Below, piece by piece: positions 40,011 through 52,040 of a DNA stretch of 64,000 bases. The DNA comes from Lineus longissimus (taxonomy: Eukaryota > Nemertea > Pilidiophora > Heteronemertea > Lineidae). Each line of letters begins with the position of its first letter. The first letter of the stretch is position 1. The position numbers and the translations under genes are program-made. The stretch covers positions 8,954,953 through 9,018,952 of the forward strand of contig NC_088324.1 of the NCBI RefSeq assembly GCF_910592395.1. The letters run 5' to 3'. The notes under the pieces are model-generated. The model was not told the origin of the DNA, searched no databases, and was given only the letters and a program-made list of their open reading frames with translations.

Positions 40011-43000
40011 ATGGATAACCTTCCAGCCCTACTTTCGGTGATCACACTTTCATGTAAGTATAACTGCCTACCACCGCTCAGTGATATGTAACGAAAAAAA
40101 CAATGTTTGGATATCGCGGCTGGCGAGAGTTTGCTGTAGCTGAAATATAAAGTCGCCATCTTTTGAAACGTAGTGAAGTTACCCTGATGTTGCTGACAAC
40201 GATTGGATCGCCTTGTAATATTTTGCTAGAGAGTGAGAAATGAAATACACGGTTCTTATCATATGTTCTGGTTTTCTTCCAGGTTTTATCTATGGCGTAA
40301 ATTTACAGACGACAGGCATTGGTTGCCCTTTAAACCAAGAACCGGCCAGGCCAATTAAAGCATACAACATTACATTAGAAGATATATTAAATGGTGATAT
40401 TCTTATGAATAAAGATCCAGAAAGCCTAGAATTTCAATGCAGGTAAGTCATCAAAGATATTATAGTAATGTAAGGCCTGTTTTCGTTTTCTCTACAAGGC
40501 ATATTTGTCAGGGCGTCCCGCCGTACCTTGGAGCAGCCACCCTACCCATGCTCTAACATTTCGTAAGCGTAAAGGGTTTCTATAGGTGCACCCTACTTGA
40601 AGTATCTGGCCACCCTACATTGTGTTGCACACTGGCAAAACTCCCTGAATATCAATGTACCACCCTACCTTGTGAAAACCATGTGGTTACAATTATATAA
40701 ACACTGGACATACAACGTCAACGGGACACCATTTTATCTGTTTGTCCTCAGATTTTACTTTTCAGCAGAAGAAGGTTGGCAGTTCATTAAGAATTTATAT
40801 TTCTTAATGGTGTCATCAGCCAGGTTCCCGGTGAACTTTGTGCCACGGGGAGGAAAAGAATTTTGGCGTAAAATCAAAATGTATTCAGGAAGGCCATTTT
40901 CCGATTCATTTCCCCAAATATTAAGTTTTGTCATTATAACGTGATCAAATATTGAAATTTTGCCTTCCAGTGAAACAAAGAGGAAAACGGAATTCAACGG
41001 AATGGTAACAATTCTCAACAACGCCTTAGACAACTGTAACTACGCCAACACTAAGCCGCAATTAGAGGCATTCAATCCGGCTGGATTCAGGGACGCATTG
41101 CAGTATATGTGCAAAAATCTTAAAGGTGGGTTAAAGGGACACAGAGAAATGTAGCTCTGCGAAGATAGGTGGCGTGAATTTAAAAGAAACCTACTGGTAA
41201 TTCTTCAAGAAGTTTGGTATCTTTTATCGCTGGCTGAAGATTACGGCGATACGTACGTACATTCACAGCAAACTAAAGCTTTCGCTATAACAGCTCAAAA
41301 AGATTTCATGATTATCACAACAAACCAAAATTTGAACATTTGATATTGTTTCCTTTCAGTGTTCAAGGATAACTTCGACTGTTATAATAGTTCACAAGAC
41401 GCACTCAGGAAATGCCGCGACGAGCAAGTCGCTCTTGCCGATAAGGAGAATAAAACACCATTGGAGAAGCAATGCAGGTAAATAAAAGCAATGTTTTCTT
41501 GTCGAGGTGGATGTTACTATTGTTATCAAAAATAATGTAATCGCAACTAAAAATATCATGAGCAGGACTGGTCTTGTTTCCGATGTCGACCATTGTGATA
41601 TATCGAAGTGTTAAGGTTGCCCTCATAGATTTTTTGACAGTTTCTCTTGCTTGTGTCTATTCCTTCTGTGAAGATAACGAACCTTTTCTTTCAATTTTGC
41701 AGCACACAACGTATCCATTCCTTCTGTGCAGATAACGAACTCAGGTCGCAATGCAATGATGCAATTGCAGATTATAAAAAAGCCATAGCAGATCACATTT
41801 TGTCTCCGCAGTGTGGCTGCCAAAGAAAAGGTAAATTAGCACATGTACTTGGCTTTTTTCGAAGTAAAGATATCCACGTCCTTCTTGGGCAGAAATGCGT
41901 GGGTTGATTTCTTTAAAGATTGTTTTTTTCTTCACTTCGAAATATTCATTTTAAAGCTTCATTTAACATACTAAATACCATTGTCTTTCAGTTGTGCGGA
42001 TGCCGACGGGGGAGATGCTTGATGAGTGCTATGTCCAGAATTGCCTCCACGACGGCATGGGCTACACCACCGAAGTAGCTGCCACCGATGGAATAGTATT
42101 CGGACTGAAGACAGCTGCAATGATTGAGAAAACATGCGTGTAAGTGTCCATTGGGAAAATACCGTAAATAAAAACGCCGCTACGCCGTCCATTCAAATGC
42201 TGATGGAACAGTTAACCTAATTTTGGTCATCCTCTGATCGTTGTGTCAAAGAAGTTGTCACATCTATGCAACAACATATTTGCACTTCTGTACGTGTTCA
42301 CCACATTCGGCAACCAATTAGAGCCTTATTTTCACTCGAGTTTCCAATGAGCTTCCCATGATTTTCTCTGTATTTTCGGTTCTTTGGGGCGGGGTCCGAC
42401 CCAGCGTATATTATATCAACTGGCTACATCAAGGAGTAAGTACAAGTAATTTGAAACTGTCGTGTCTTTGACCAAAAGTCACTCAGGCGGAAAGTGCTGT
42501 CAAGACTTCAATCTCTTGGGCAACCCAGTGGTCTCTTGCTTATTTTGATCGTTCTTAAACATCATATCACGTCATTCAGAAGTCTCGAGATGATCAAACA
42601 GGATTAAACCATTCGTGAGACACAAAAGGGAAACACTACGTACAATTTTGTTATCTCAACTCAGATAATAACTGATGTGTATGCATTTGTGAGATAATGA
42701 TAGATTGCCCTCAACATAATCAGACCACTGACGGATAATTACACTTGTCGAGGCGACCCTTTGTTGACGGGGAACTAATGGTTCACTGTGAGTGGGTGAG
42801 TGTAGGTTGTGACGCGCGCCGGATGCGATGATGGCGCCATGGATGCCATGAGTCATCCTTCACTGAAAATTATCGTCTTGGAGGGTCGTATATCCATTCA
42901 AGGTCTACCCGGCCCACTGATATGCGCCAGTGCATCAGTTTAATGAAATAAGGGAACTAAAAGTACCCTCTCATGAACGGACAGTAATAGCTCAGTTTGT

Positions 43001-46000
43001 GGTTCAAAGGATAAATGAAACCAAAGGTATCAAGGAAAAATGACATGAAGAAATAAAAAGAATTGATACGGATGACGTTTAAACTGATTTGACCGTCTCT
43101 CCAAAACGAAATATCCGTATGGGCACCATCCGCTGGTATTGAAGAGTGCCTAGCCATTATGGCCGATTGTGCGCGGCACAGGCGACTGAAATGCCATTGT
43201 TCTCTGTCCACATGTAACAGTCACCCCTCCGGCATGATTAATTTAAAGGAAGTGACTACTTGGCAAGCCCGGCTTACCAAACAGCGACTTTTTCTTGTCC
43301 TGAATGGAGAGCCGAACTTATTGATATTAAAGTAAAGTCTCCAGCTCGCCAAACAGGGTAGATTTTTTACCTGTTTGGCAAGCCCGGCTGGCCGAACAGG
43401 GTGGCTTTTTAGTGCTGTTTGGCAAGCGGCTCTCCAAACAGGACAAAAAAAGATGCCTGTTCGGCGAGCGGCTTGCCAAATAGATCCGGCCTTATCTAAA
43501 TGATAGAAAGAAAATTGCAACTCCCCGCGGACCTTTAGGCGTAGCTGGTCATGCTAGTCACGGCTTGCATGCGTACCCAGGTCGAAAAAGCTGATGTTTC
43601 ATGTACATTTGCATGTACATTCGTTTCATCACTCTTGTAAAGATTCTTGATATCTCAAAAATCTTGTAAGTAATGTACATGTACCTGTAAAACGAAACCG
43701 AATACGATATCTAATAATTGAGAATCGTATAAAAAGCTTATCAGGTTTTTCGACCAAGGGATTAATAGCATCTAGAAAGACTTCTCTAAGATAGTAGAGT
43801 TAGACTATGGTAATTGGGTCTGCCTGTACGAAATGAGAATTTAGTAGTTGTTCCTTTTTAATCTGTACGATTGCATTTTCTGTTTCTATTTTTGTCTTTC
43901 TGTAGTCGAGTAGATGTCAGCAGTGTCAATGTCAGGTACTTGTAACCTTCTGCAATACACTTGTCCACCATTGCTCGCTGGTGGTTTGGTCAAGGAAGGG
44001 GCACTGTCTTCCTTTAGTTGGCTTGTTGGCATGGTGGTGTAGCAGAGATGCCAAGTAAACCCTCCCTTGGAAAATGAGACCCCCCCCAAGCCCCCTCTTG
44101 CTGCCGATCTCCACAGCGTTTTCAAAATGCATTTTCCTTTGTCCTCCCTGGTTGTTGTCCAGTGCCTCCCACGTTTTTCAGAAAAATATTTAGTGGGATT
44201 TCCATTTCCTTCCTTCCATTCCCCTCCCTAGTCTGTGACCACCTGGGTTTTTATTCCATCAGCTTGGCAGCCGAGCATGAATGGCAGCCGAGCAACGCCG
44301 CTTTGTATAAAGCATAAAGCTTCTAGTTGTAGGATCAAGTGTACAAAATGGACCTCTGCGAGGGTCTCCGGTATAGGCAGAATATGTATTCACTAACACA
44401 GCTTAGCTGATGCGCGGACGAAACGAAGATATTGCAATCGTCCTATTCTGCGAAATCAGCATCCAGGAAATTGGTATATCATACACTTCTTATAGGATAT
44501 TGACCTCTTGACATGCCTGGCCTTATGATTTCTTTATGGACCCGAATATTACCCTTATTCTCACGCATGGGAACATATCACACATTTTTAGCATGCCGCA
44601 CATATCACAATAATTACACCAGCAACCCTGTTATGTCATCATATCCCTAAACTGCCTTTTCCCGGATGTTTCAAATTTATCTGAATTACCACCAACACAT
44701 ACCGTCAAAGATGACACATGACTTGTGACATGGCGGACAAATTACTTAAATTACCAGTTTGAATATCTCCTGCTGTAGACAGATGCGCTGAATCAGGATA
44801 TCCTGGCGCCAAACCACTGCGCGATGCATGCCAACGCAAACAGCGAACGCTAAAGAAGGAACGCATTTCCCGCGGCAATCCATCATGCTATGAACATGTA
44901 CGACTTTGCCCTCCATTTTTGGTAATTGTTTACCAAGGACAATCCTTCGAAATCATGTCTTTCCTGTTGCAAATATATAAACAGTTTATTTTGATATCAT
45001 TCTGATGCCCATACACATGTATATCAGTTTATAGTAAACAACTAGGTAACTAAAATACAATAGACCAAGTATGTATGAAATACATTTACATGTATCCTCT
45101 GTAATTGCAGATCCACTGCTGACGGCAAGGGCTATAAACTTCCCACGGACCTCAAGTCCTGCCTATCCCGGGACTGCGGCTACCGCTACAAAGCCTACAA
45201 GCTGAAGCTCATCAACCAGACGGGCATAGAAGCTGCTGCCAATTACATATGCGAAAATAGAAACTGTAAGTAATCATAGAATAGAGGTTATCTTTTCACG
45301 AAATGGTATTGAAACGATCACTCCTTTAAGAACTTTGAGGAATCGGCAGCTCGATTGGCAAAAGTTGCACACGGAGATCATTGAAGACCGTTTCTTCTTC
45401 TTCTTCTTCTTCAGCGTTTCCTCTGCGCTTCGAGGTGTTATTCTCCATGGGGAATTTCTCCTCCAAAGGCAGGAAGAGCGTTTTTACGCGCAGCTACGGC
45501 TAGGCGCCAATTGGGTTTATTGGCCGAATGACTCTGACTTTGGCCAGAGGTATACCACGCAAGCTACTCGTGTTTCTCACCTGGGTTAACGTCTCGCCAT
45601 TACAAAATCTGGTGTGGGTATAGTTCGCCATGGGGACAAAATCTAAAAGTCGACCCTGTCCTGGAATTGGTGCCTAAAAATATTTTGTTAAAACGTGTCT
45701 TTCTTCTCAGATATGATGGGGTCAGAGGATAGCAGGAAGATCATCGACGAACTGCTGCCCAAGGCCCAGGCATGTCAGGTCGAAAAGGTGAAGGCAGAAG
45801 AGGAGAGATTGGACGATAACAATAAGTTTAATGACATGAACGAAGTCGTCTGCAGGTAAGCTACATGTAGGAAATACACAAGACCCCCCCCCCTTGGAAA
45901 GATCATTTTTCGAAGAAAAAGAATGGTCAGTGTAGAATGATAAAAGGGCGAAGAAAACACATTTTATTGTGGTACTGATTCAAAGCATGCTAGTGATTGT

Positions 46001-46898
46001 TGGTCTGCGCCCTGCTTCAGCGATTCATCTTATTATTTTTATGCAAAAACTTGTTTATTTACGTAGTTTGGCGGAAATTTACAGGACAAAATGCTGATGC
46101 GATGCGCCAGTCTGTCATCTCCCCTTGGCAAATGAGTCTTGTTATTTTTGCTTCTTACATAACAACTCTCGTTCTGACATTGATTCTATTAAAAAGGATG
46201 ATTTAACAACAACGGTTATCTCTGTTTCGAATATAACGATAATATATTTCAATAATCATCGTTATATTTACAGGCAAGAGTATTTTCCTGTGATTGTATT
46301 TTGGAATACAACGATTGCTCCATGGATAAAAACATACTGCATGCCGTTTTTTTTAACTTCTTCTTCTTCAGCGTTCAACCTGCCTAAGTAAAACTATAAC
46401 CTCAGTCCTGTGGCGGAGATGAAGCGGCTTGTCGCCCGAAGGTCCGGCTGTGTTCCCCACAGCTTTTCTTCGACCTTCGTGTCTTTAGGCCAGAATCTAT
46501 CTCGTAAATCCTGGTACAGGGGACAGTCCTGTAGGATGTGCGTTGGTGTTTGCACTGCTGTCTGGCATTGGCAGTTTTTTTTTTAAACAAATCATTACTG
46601 TTCTATCATCGTTTCTAATACAAAGCTTTTTCCTTCTTCCAGCAAACACCGCATCACAGAGCAGTGCATACGGAATACTTTCAACTGCGCCACTTGCGAG
46701 ACCATCCGAAACCACCTCCTGAAAGCTTGGGACATGCGCCTGCCGTCCCTTTGTACAAAATGCCATGACGTGGGGTACGCCCCTGTATTGGCGGCCTCGG
46801 CAACTTCACCCAATACTAGATCTGCAGCCACTATAATAGTGCAGAGTTTGTTTGTATTAACTGCCGGAGTTTTCGTGACACTTTTGAAAAATTTTTGA
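40011..46898 (+). CDS. Secreted, cysteine-rich, probably GPI-anchored modular protein
   Basis: Nine coding exons join cleanly: 40011-40053, 40283-40442, 40971-41125, 41360-41477, 41703-41830, 41992-42139, 45111-45265, 45711-45855 and 46643-46898, giving 435 residues. Residues 1-20 (MDNLPALLSVITLSCFIYGV) are a signal peptide. The C-terminus, after SPNTRSAA, is a hydrophobic stretch (about 413-433, TIIVQSLFVLTAGVFVTLL) with almost no tail, as in GPI-attachment signals. The body is four repeated modules, each coded by a phase 1-2 exon ending in Cys at the junction followed by a phase 2-1 exon. The sequence is charged, mostly helical in appearance and Cys-rich, with possible N-glycosylation sites NIT, NSS and NQT. 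The family is not recognised; helical Cys-rich ectodomains such as DUF19 look broadly similar, but no assignment is made. An acceptor just before the ATG exon implies a 5'UTR exon. Confidence 0.75.
43256..43483. mobile_element. MITE with CTATTTGGCAAGCC termini, copy 1
   Basis: About 228-bp core with inverted termini CTACTTGGCAAGCC and GGCTTGCCAAATAG, and several internal copies of the TGTTTGGCAAGCCGG word in alternating orientation. Homologous copies are at 56322-56550 (opposite orientation) and from 63896 to the window end. An adjoining AGGAAGTGA belongs to the element because all three copies share it. Located in a large intron of the GPI-anchored protein gene. Confidence 0.75.
44783..44921 (+). 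pseudogene. Extra module exon, phase-incompatible (decayed or alternative)
   Basis: Within the 3-kb intron between the exons ending at 42139 and starting at 45111. It has an acceptor (GTAGACAG) and enters in phase 2 in frame (CAESGYPGAKPLRDACQRKQ...NPSCYEHVRLCP). It resembles the second-type module exon at 41703-41830 (LRSQCNDAIADYKK...PQCGC). Its only donor (GTAATT at 44922) leaves phase 0, which would put the next exon out of frame at a stop. Either a decaying duplicate exon, or an alternative 3' exon: reading through gives about 26 more codons to a stop. Confidence 0.45.
45389..45590 (-). mobile_element. Retroposon 3' end with (GAA)n tail, possible SINE
   Basis: On the minus strand this ends ...GAGGAAACGCTGAAGAAGAAG, almost the same terminus as the LINE fragments at 46.4, 50.7 and 61.3 kb (GTTGAACGCTGAAGAAGAAG), but the ~180 bp before it are unrelated. 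A SINE sharing its partner LINE's tail, or a related LINE, would look like this. It lies in an intron of the GPI-anchored protein gene. No target duplication was found. Confidence 0.45.
46358..46574 (-). mobile_element. Non-LTR retrotransposon 3' end, fragment 1
   Basis: Minus-strand remnant of the reverse-transcriptase ORF C-terminus, including the typical zinc-binding segment near QTPTHILQDCPLYQDLR. It ends at a stop within GTTGAACGCTGA and a (GAA)n tail, with essentially no 3'UTR. It shares high identity with the fragments at 50741 and 61329. It lies about 70 bp upstream of the last exon of the GPI-anchored protein gene. Confidence 0.7.
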
Positions 46899-48746
46899 AA
46901 AATGCCGCTGTAGATTTTTCATATTTACTGTTGCACCATCAGAGGGGAAAGAGGCTTATTATCCAAGGGCAAGATTTCGACGGAAAATAGCGACTTTGTA
47001 TTCAAATAGTACGCGAAACGGTGATTTGTTGAAAAACAAGCAGTCGGTACTGAAATATATTTTAACTAGGGGAGAAAACAGGGCAAATATCATCATATTG
47101 ATACTCACTTTGAGCGATTGAGAGTTTTTCATGGCGAATTTGTGTGCCAATAGCACGCAAAACGGCGATATTTTGTTGTAAAAAGCACTAAGTCGGTACT
47201 GAAATATATTATTCTAAACCACGTGTAGGCCATGGGAACTTACTTGGAGCGATTGAGCTCTGTTAAAGAGGAATTAGTGTAGCGCCAGACATCGCCATTA
47301 CGGCTGCCCCGGCCTTGGATAATGTTACAACTGCAGTATTTCAATCCACCCGAATCCAGTCCGATCGATAATCGCATGGCTTCATGTTCAAACTCAGGTT
47401 CAGCCAAGGTACCTCTTTCCCTACCATGCTTTTATACTGTGCACCTCTACCTAGTCTACTGTAAGGCTTCACTTGGGCCGACGGTTGACTATGCCCCAAA
47501 GGCCAAACGTAGGTGCGCGATCTAGTAGACCCATTCTCCAAGCAGATATAATATTCTATTGTTTAAAAAAAAAAAGTTTCAACCGAAATATTTTAATGCG
47601 CTATTCTAACTGGTATTATTATATCCTCTATCCGACAGTGTACGGGGTGTCACAATGTCGTATCCGGCCACAACGCCCAGCTCACAGTAGCTCTGGCATC
47701 TTGGCGTCGTGTTGCCATAATGTCCGGACGAAGCCAAGTTTGGACATTTTGGCATTTTGTTTTTCATATAGCAAATGTGTGTATCTTTGTGTAGTGTTAG
47801 TTGGTTTAATCCTAATTCAGATGCAGATCGAATATTCTCAGCATCCGAAAGAAAATAGATATCTATTCCCTCTCGGTAGGTTACATGTAGTTGAGCAAGT
47901 GTCTCATGCGATGTCTTATAGTAGTCAAAACAAGTCCTTCAAGCAAAGAGTAATGAAGACAACCGTGTTTTTTGTCAACTTGTATTGTTATACATGTTAA
48001 TGGTGCCATTATATGACGCGTTGTCGTGAATATAGGCTGAAAGTCGTCCATTATCGGGCCAGGCCCAAACTGTATGTAGAGTTGCATTATGATCGTGTTT
48101 GTGTCCAAAAGTTAACTCTTTGTGTGCGAGACTGTGTTATGTGTAGCATGATTGAGGTTTGAAAATATCAATCTACATATTATGCTGTATTTGTCGAAGA
48201 ATGACTTAGGTGGTGACAACACTGTTTCGTGCTATATGCATCCCTGATATTTACCTATGAGTATGATGCCCCATTCTTTAAGTGTCCTATTAAAGTAAAG
48301 GTTAAAGACTGTGACGAACACCAGACTTCTTGTGAATATCATACACCTACTCCATTCAGCCCTCTTTCCAGGTGAGTTACCAGATACGGAGAGAGTTTCC
48401 TCGCGAAAATGACGCGGAGCGCAGCAAGTTCCCTGGCGGTAGGACTTGTAACTATTGCGACAGGCTTTGGTCTAATCAAAAGTAGATAAATCAGATTCAT
48501 CTATTTCCGGTATGAAAGGATGTTGAAATATTTTGTGTCTCATTGTAATAATCACGCTTCTAAATGTAGATTAGATGTACATGATTACCATTGCATGTTT
48601 ATATACTCCTTTTTATGACCGATTATAATCTTTTGTACAATTATAAAGTATAGGCCGATTAGAAATATGATGAACACAATTTGTGTATATTGAATATATA
48701 TTTATTTTAACGCCAGATCATAAGGCTATCATATAGTCTATGTCGA

Positions 48747-48768
48747 GAGGAAATAACGTTATTTCCTC
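48747..48768. repeat. 22-bp perfect palindrome
   Basis: GAGGAAATAAC followed directly by its complement, with weaker flanking pairing between GTCTATGTCG and TTGACTATG. It may be the centre of a decayed foldback element. Confidence 0.5.
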
Positions 48769-49126
48769 TTGACTATGTACATACACTTTATAGTCTGATA
48801 GCTGTCGAGCTGTACTGTATACGATGTTGGGTAAAGTGGTACAGTTGTAGACCTGGTATGATAATATAGCCCATACAGTGTAGAAAACAGCGGGCAGTAC
48901 ACATTCATGCACACAGAGGCTATAATTGTGCCAGAGTCTATATAATTGTACCTTGGCTATAACTGTACCACCTTATCTTAAGGCCAGCCTTCACTCCTCA
49001 AACTCGTCACTGACGAGTTCGTCGATTGCCATTAGATGGGTCTGCATTGATGATCCTGGACAGGATTAAGGTCGGTCCTTCCACAACAAAACTATATTAC
49101 CGCAGTATTTTCTTCCTGACACTAGT

Positions 49127-49210
49127 GGTTTTCAATATACTCCGCCTCTCGATACTTCCAACGAATTTGTATACGAGGTAGGATTATCGAAATCCTGTAT
49201 CTCATGATGC
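49127..49210. repeat. Dispersed repeat, second copy
   Basis: Matches 17919-17982: TTTTCAATATACTCCGCCTC, then ACGAGGTAGGAT and CCTGTATCTC, with an extra spacer after the first block. Confidence 0.55.
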
Positions 49211-50320
49211 AGCTTTTTATGCATGTTCTGGCTACAAGGCTAGCAAAAGAAGTGGCGTCTATATATATATCTTTTGACGTTTTCGTTCTGTACAGTTGTT
49301 ACTTGTCAGTACATGTAGATAAAGATGTAGATTCAAAATGAAATAACCTGACCGGATTTAAATAGGAGCGATGACCCAGTTACCAAACCTCACTGTGAGC
49401 ACTTAATGAAAAACATGTTACTGTACGTATTGGAGGTAATTTCGGATGAAACTCCAGCTCAGTAAAACTATGATTGATTTATCAAAATTTACAAATTCAT
49501 ACAGAATCTTTTGTATTGGTGTAAAAAATCCGACATCCCAGTTTACCTTGTAAATCAGGCCCTTTTATGCCGTCACACCATATATAGCCAATGAGAAGTC
49601 CAAAAATACATTGATACTAGTACTTATTGGCATCGTCTCTACGGCGAGACCACTGCACACGTGATCCAACATGTAGGATATTGCACTACCGGAACGACTT
49701 ATTACAAACCGCGAGAATGCGAAATCGCGAGATGCCAACCTCGGTGGAAGTACCACCCGCTACAGCATGATTATTCAGATTTTATGCCATGTAACACAGT
49801 GATTCGATGGAAATACTACATTTATTGTGTTTTTATAGAATAAAGTCCGAAGAAATACAGCAATCTTTGAGTTATGTTTTGTGGCCATCGATGTTTGCGA
49901 AAGCTCTGGCTTTTTGTGAGGTGTACATGTTCAATACAAAGTTTGTACATGAGTATTCGAATGTACAGATTAGAGTAAAATGTCATCGTCATGCGTTGCC
50001 TGGTGTTCCTTCCTTTTCATAGCGTTCATGTATGGTGCGACCAGTGCACCCACGTTTGCAGTGTAGTGCGTTTTAAAAATTGAAGCAGAAAACGAGTTCA
50101 AACAGTTCATGTACAAATCTTTATTTATGAATGAAATGTTAACAATGTTTACAGGTTACTCTATTGATACAGCTACATCGACAAATATGTTATAGCTATC
50201 ATGAACGTATCGCGTTAACGCCCCCCCCCCCCCCCCGATTGATGGTTTATTCTTGTTGATTGACTGTGGAAAAACAACGTATTGTCTTGAAGAACTCCTC
50301 CCCTACTTAAGTAGTCCACT

Positions 50321-50503
50321 TTCGCCACTTTCCTCAAGCAGCAAGTTGAGACTCTCTGACAGGTATTGCCCAAGCAGAAGAGAGCTCTCATGCTTGTTCG
50401 GCCCAGAAAGCACGGCCATGATCACATACGGTAGTTTTGATTGGTCAAAACCTGTCACCTCACTAAAAGTCCTACTTGATTTCTGCTTGAGGAAAGTGGC
50501 GAA
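50321..50503. mobile_element. 183-bp inverted-repeat element with perfect 21-bp ends
   Basis: TTCGCCACTTTCCTCAAGCA at 50321 is repeated as its exact complement ending at 50503. The interior has no convincing protein. No target duplication was recognised, so a MITE is inferred only from the ends. Confidence 0.5.
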
Positions 50504-50740
50504 TGATCATATTGATGACCGGGGTGGGGTGATCGTGCGTGTGTTACTGTTCGTAGGCTCTGAGATGCAGGCGGGTTGACAATGAAAAACAATACTTAGG
50601 TGTCAATTGGTGATGTTAGATAGTACAGAGGTTCAGATGCTGATCCGAGAACGAGAACGATTTTTTCTCTCTGGTTGACGCCATCAAGGCAATTGTTTTG
50701 TATTATTAGCTTTTCTGGGCATACCAAACATTCACACCAA

Positions 50741-51160
50741 CTTCTTCTTCAGCGTTCAACCTGCCTAAGTACTATAACCTCAGTCCTGTGGCGGAGATGA
50801 AGCGGCTTGTCGCCCGAAGGTCCGGCTGTGTCCCCACAGCTTTTCTTCGACCTTCGTGTCCTTTGGCCAGAATCTATTTCGTAAATCCTGGTACAGGGGA
50901 CAGTCCTGTAGGATGTGCGTTGGTGTTGCACTGCTGTCTGGCATTGGCATTCTGCTGTGTCTCTTACTCCTATACGTTTAAGATGCCCACGCAGGCCACA
51001 GTGGCCTGTTCTTAGACGGTAGATGGTAGTAGCGTCTTTTCGGTCAAGTAGCCACAGCTGATCTGATTGGGGGTGGTGGTTTCCCTGGATTTTCTTCCAG
51101 TCATTTCTGCATTTCTGCTTCAGGAGTGTTGTTATTTCTCTGTATGACTGCTTCAAACCA
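50741..51160 (-). mobile_element. Non-LTR retrotransposon 3' end, fragment 2 (longest)
   Basis: Covers about 135 codons of the reverse-transcriptase ORF C-terminus on the minus strand. LKQKCRNDWKKIQGNHHP and ATTIYRLRTGHCGLRGHLKR lead into ECQCQ, a zinc-binding-type C-terminal region. A 1-nt deletion after that Cys pair shifts the frame relative to fragment 1, so it is dead. It ends at GAACGCTGA plus (GAA)n. This is typical of the C-terminus of RNase H-bearing non-LTR clades, though the clade itself cannot be fixed. Confidence 0.75.
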
Positions 51161-51932
51161 ACTGTTTCATTGCATTTCTGACAACAAACAACGCGTGGCG
51201 ATACATTTCGTCAAAAAGGCCACTTCGTTCTCATATCAAAATCTGAACCTCTATAATCCAGGCTGGTCATCACGAAAACAGTGCTGGTGGTTGAATCGTA
51301 CTAACTAGAAAAAAAACAAAAACCGAAAGCGCATTGAACATTTGTGTACGTCTCGCCTACTTGATACTGGTATCTCTACTTCAACAATCTTGAAGCAGCT
51401 GATCCAAAATGGCGGCCTGAGTTTGCATTCAAGGAATGGCCATCAGTAAATCTAGTTCCGGTCCTGCGCTGGAATCTAGTGGTCTAGAATCGCAATCGTC
51501 AGATCAGCATTCGTTGAAACAATCTTAATGTCAAGTTCTCATTGGTGAAGATGGTTGGTTCGATACATTGTGCCCTATGCTTTCGATGTTTTACAATTCC
51601 AAATACATATGTACTCAAAATGTATTGAAAACAACGGATTATCTCCGGGGTGTTCGTGACCTACATTGTACAGTACGTTCCTTCATGGAGGTAAAAGGTT
51701 CATTTTTGTTCCTGTTAGGAGGAAACTATCTAACTGATAGCTAGATCAAAACTTCTAGGGGTCCATAGTCCTTTTTATATGTATTACAGTGACATAAACT
51801 ACCCCGTTTACCCGAACATAGTAATGCTGTTTTGATCACAAAAAGGAGTGAGACTACACGATACAACAAGGGAGATTGATTTCATCGTCTGTTGTTTCTA
51901 TTTGACCTACCACTATAACACAAGTAAATTCC

Positions 51933-51938
51933 TTTATT
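51933..51938 (-). promoter_or_regulatory. Polyadenylation signal of the minus-strand membrane protein gene
   Basis: AATAAA on the minus strand (TTTATT on plus), about 100 nt beyond the stop codon at 52041. Confidence 0.45.
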
Positions 51939-52040
51939 AATCGACGCCTAAATTTCTTAACTATTTTAATTATTTCACAAACAAATTATGTTCTTTTTTT
52001 ATCACAAATAACCCGAGTTATAAAAACACTTGAGAGTCGA

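Larger units (their letters stand above)
46899..50740. other. Intergenic, repeats only
   Basis: Downstream of the GPI-anchored protein gene; no obvious AATAAA close to its stop. Contains the second copy of a dispersed repeat (49127-49210), a 22-bp perfect palindrome at 48747-48768, a C run near 50220 and an inverted-repeat element at 50321-50503. No coding exon could be supported. Confidence 0.45.

Noticed and set aside
40597-40944. 115-residue plus-strand frame
   Set aside because: It lies in the intron between exons 40283-40442 and 40971-41125; the exon model requires removing it and its sequence is AT-driven.
47473-48000. 175-residue plus-strand frame
   Set aside because: No ATG at its start region matches a gene context, composition is not protein-like, and no domain is visible; likely chance or 3' flank of the GPI-anchored protein gene.
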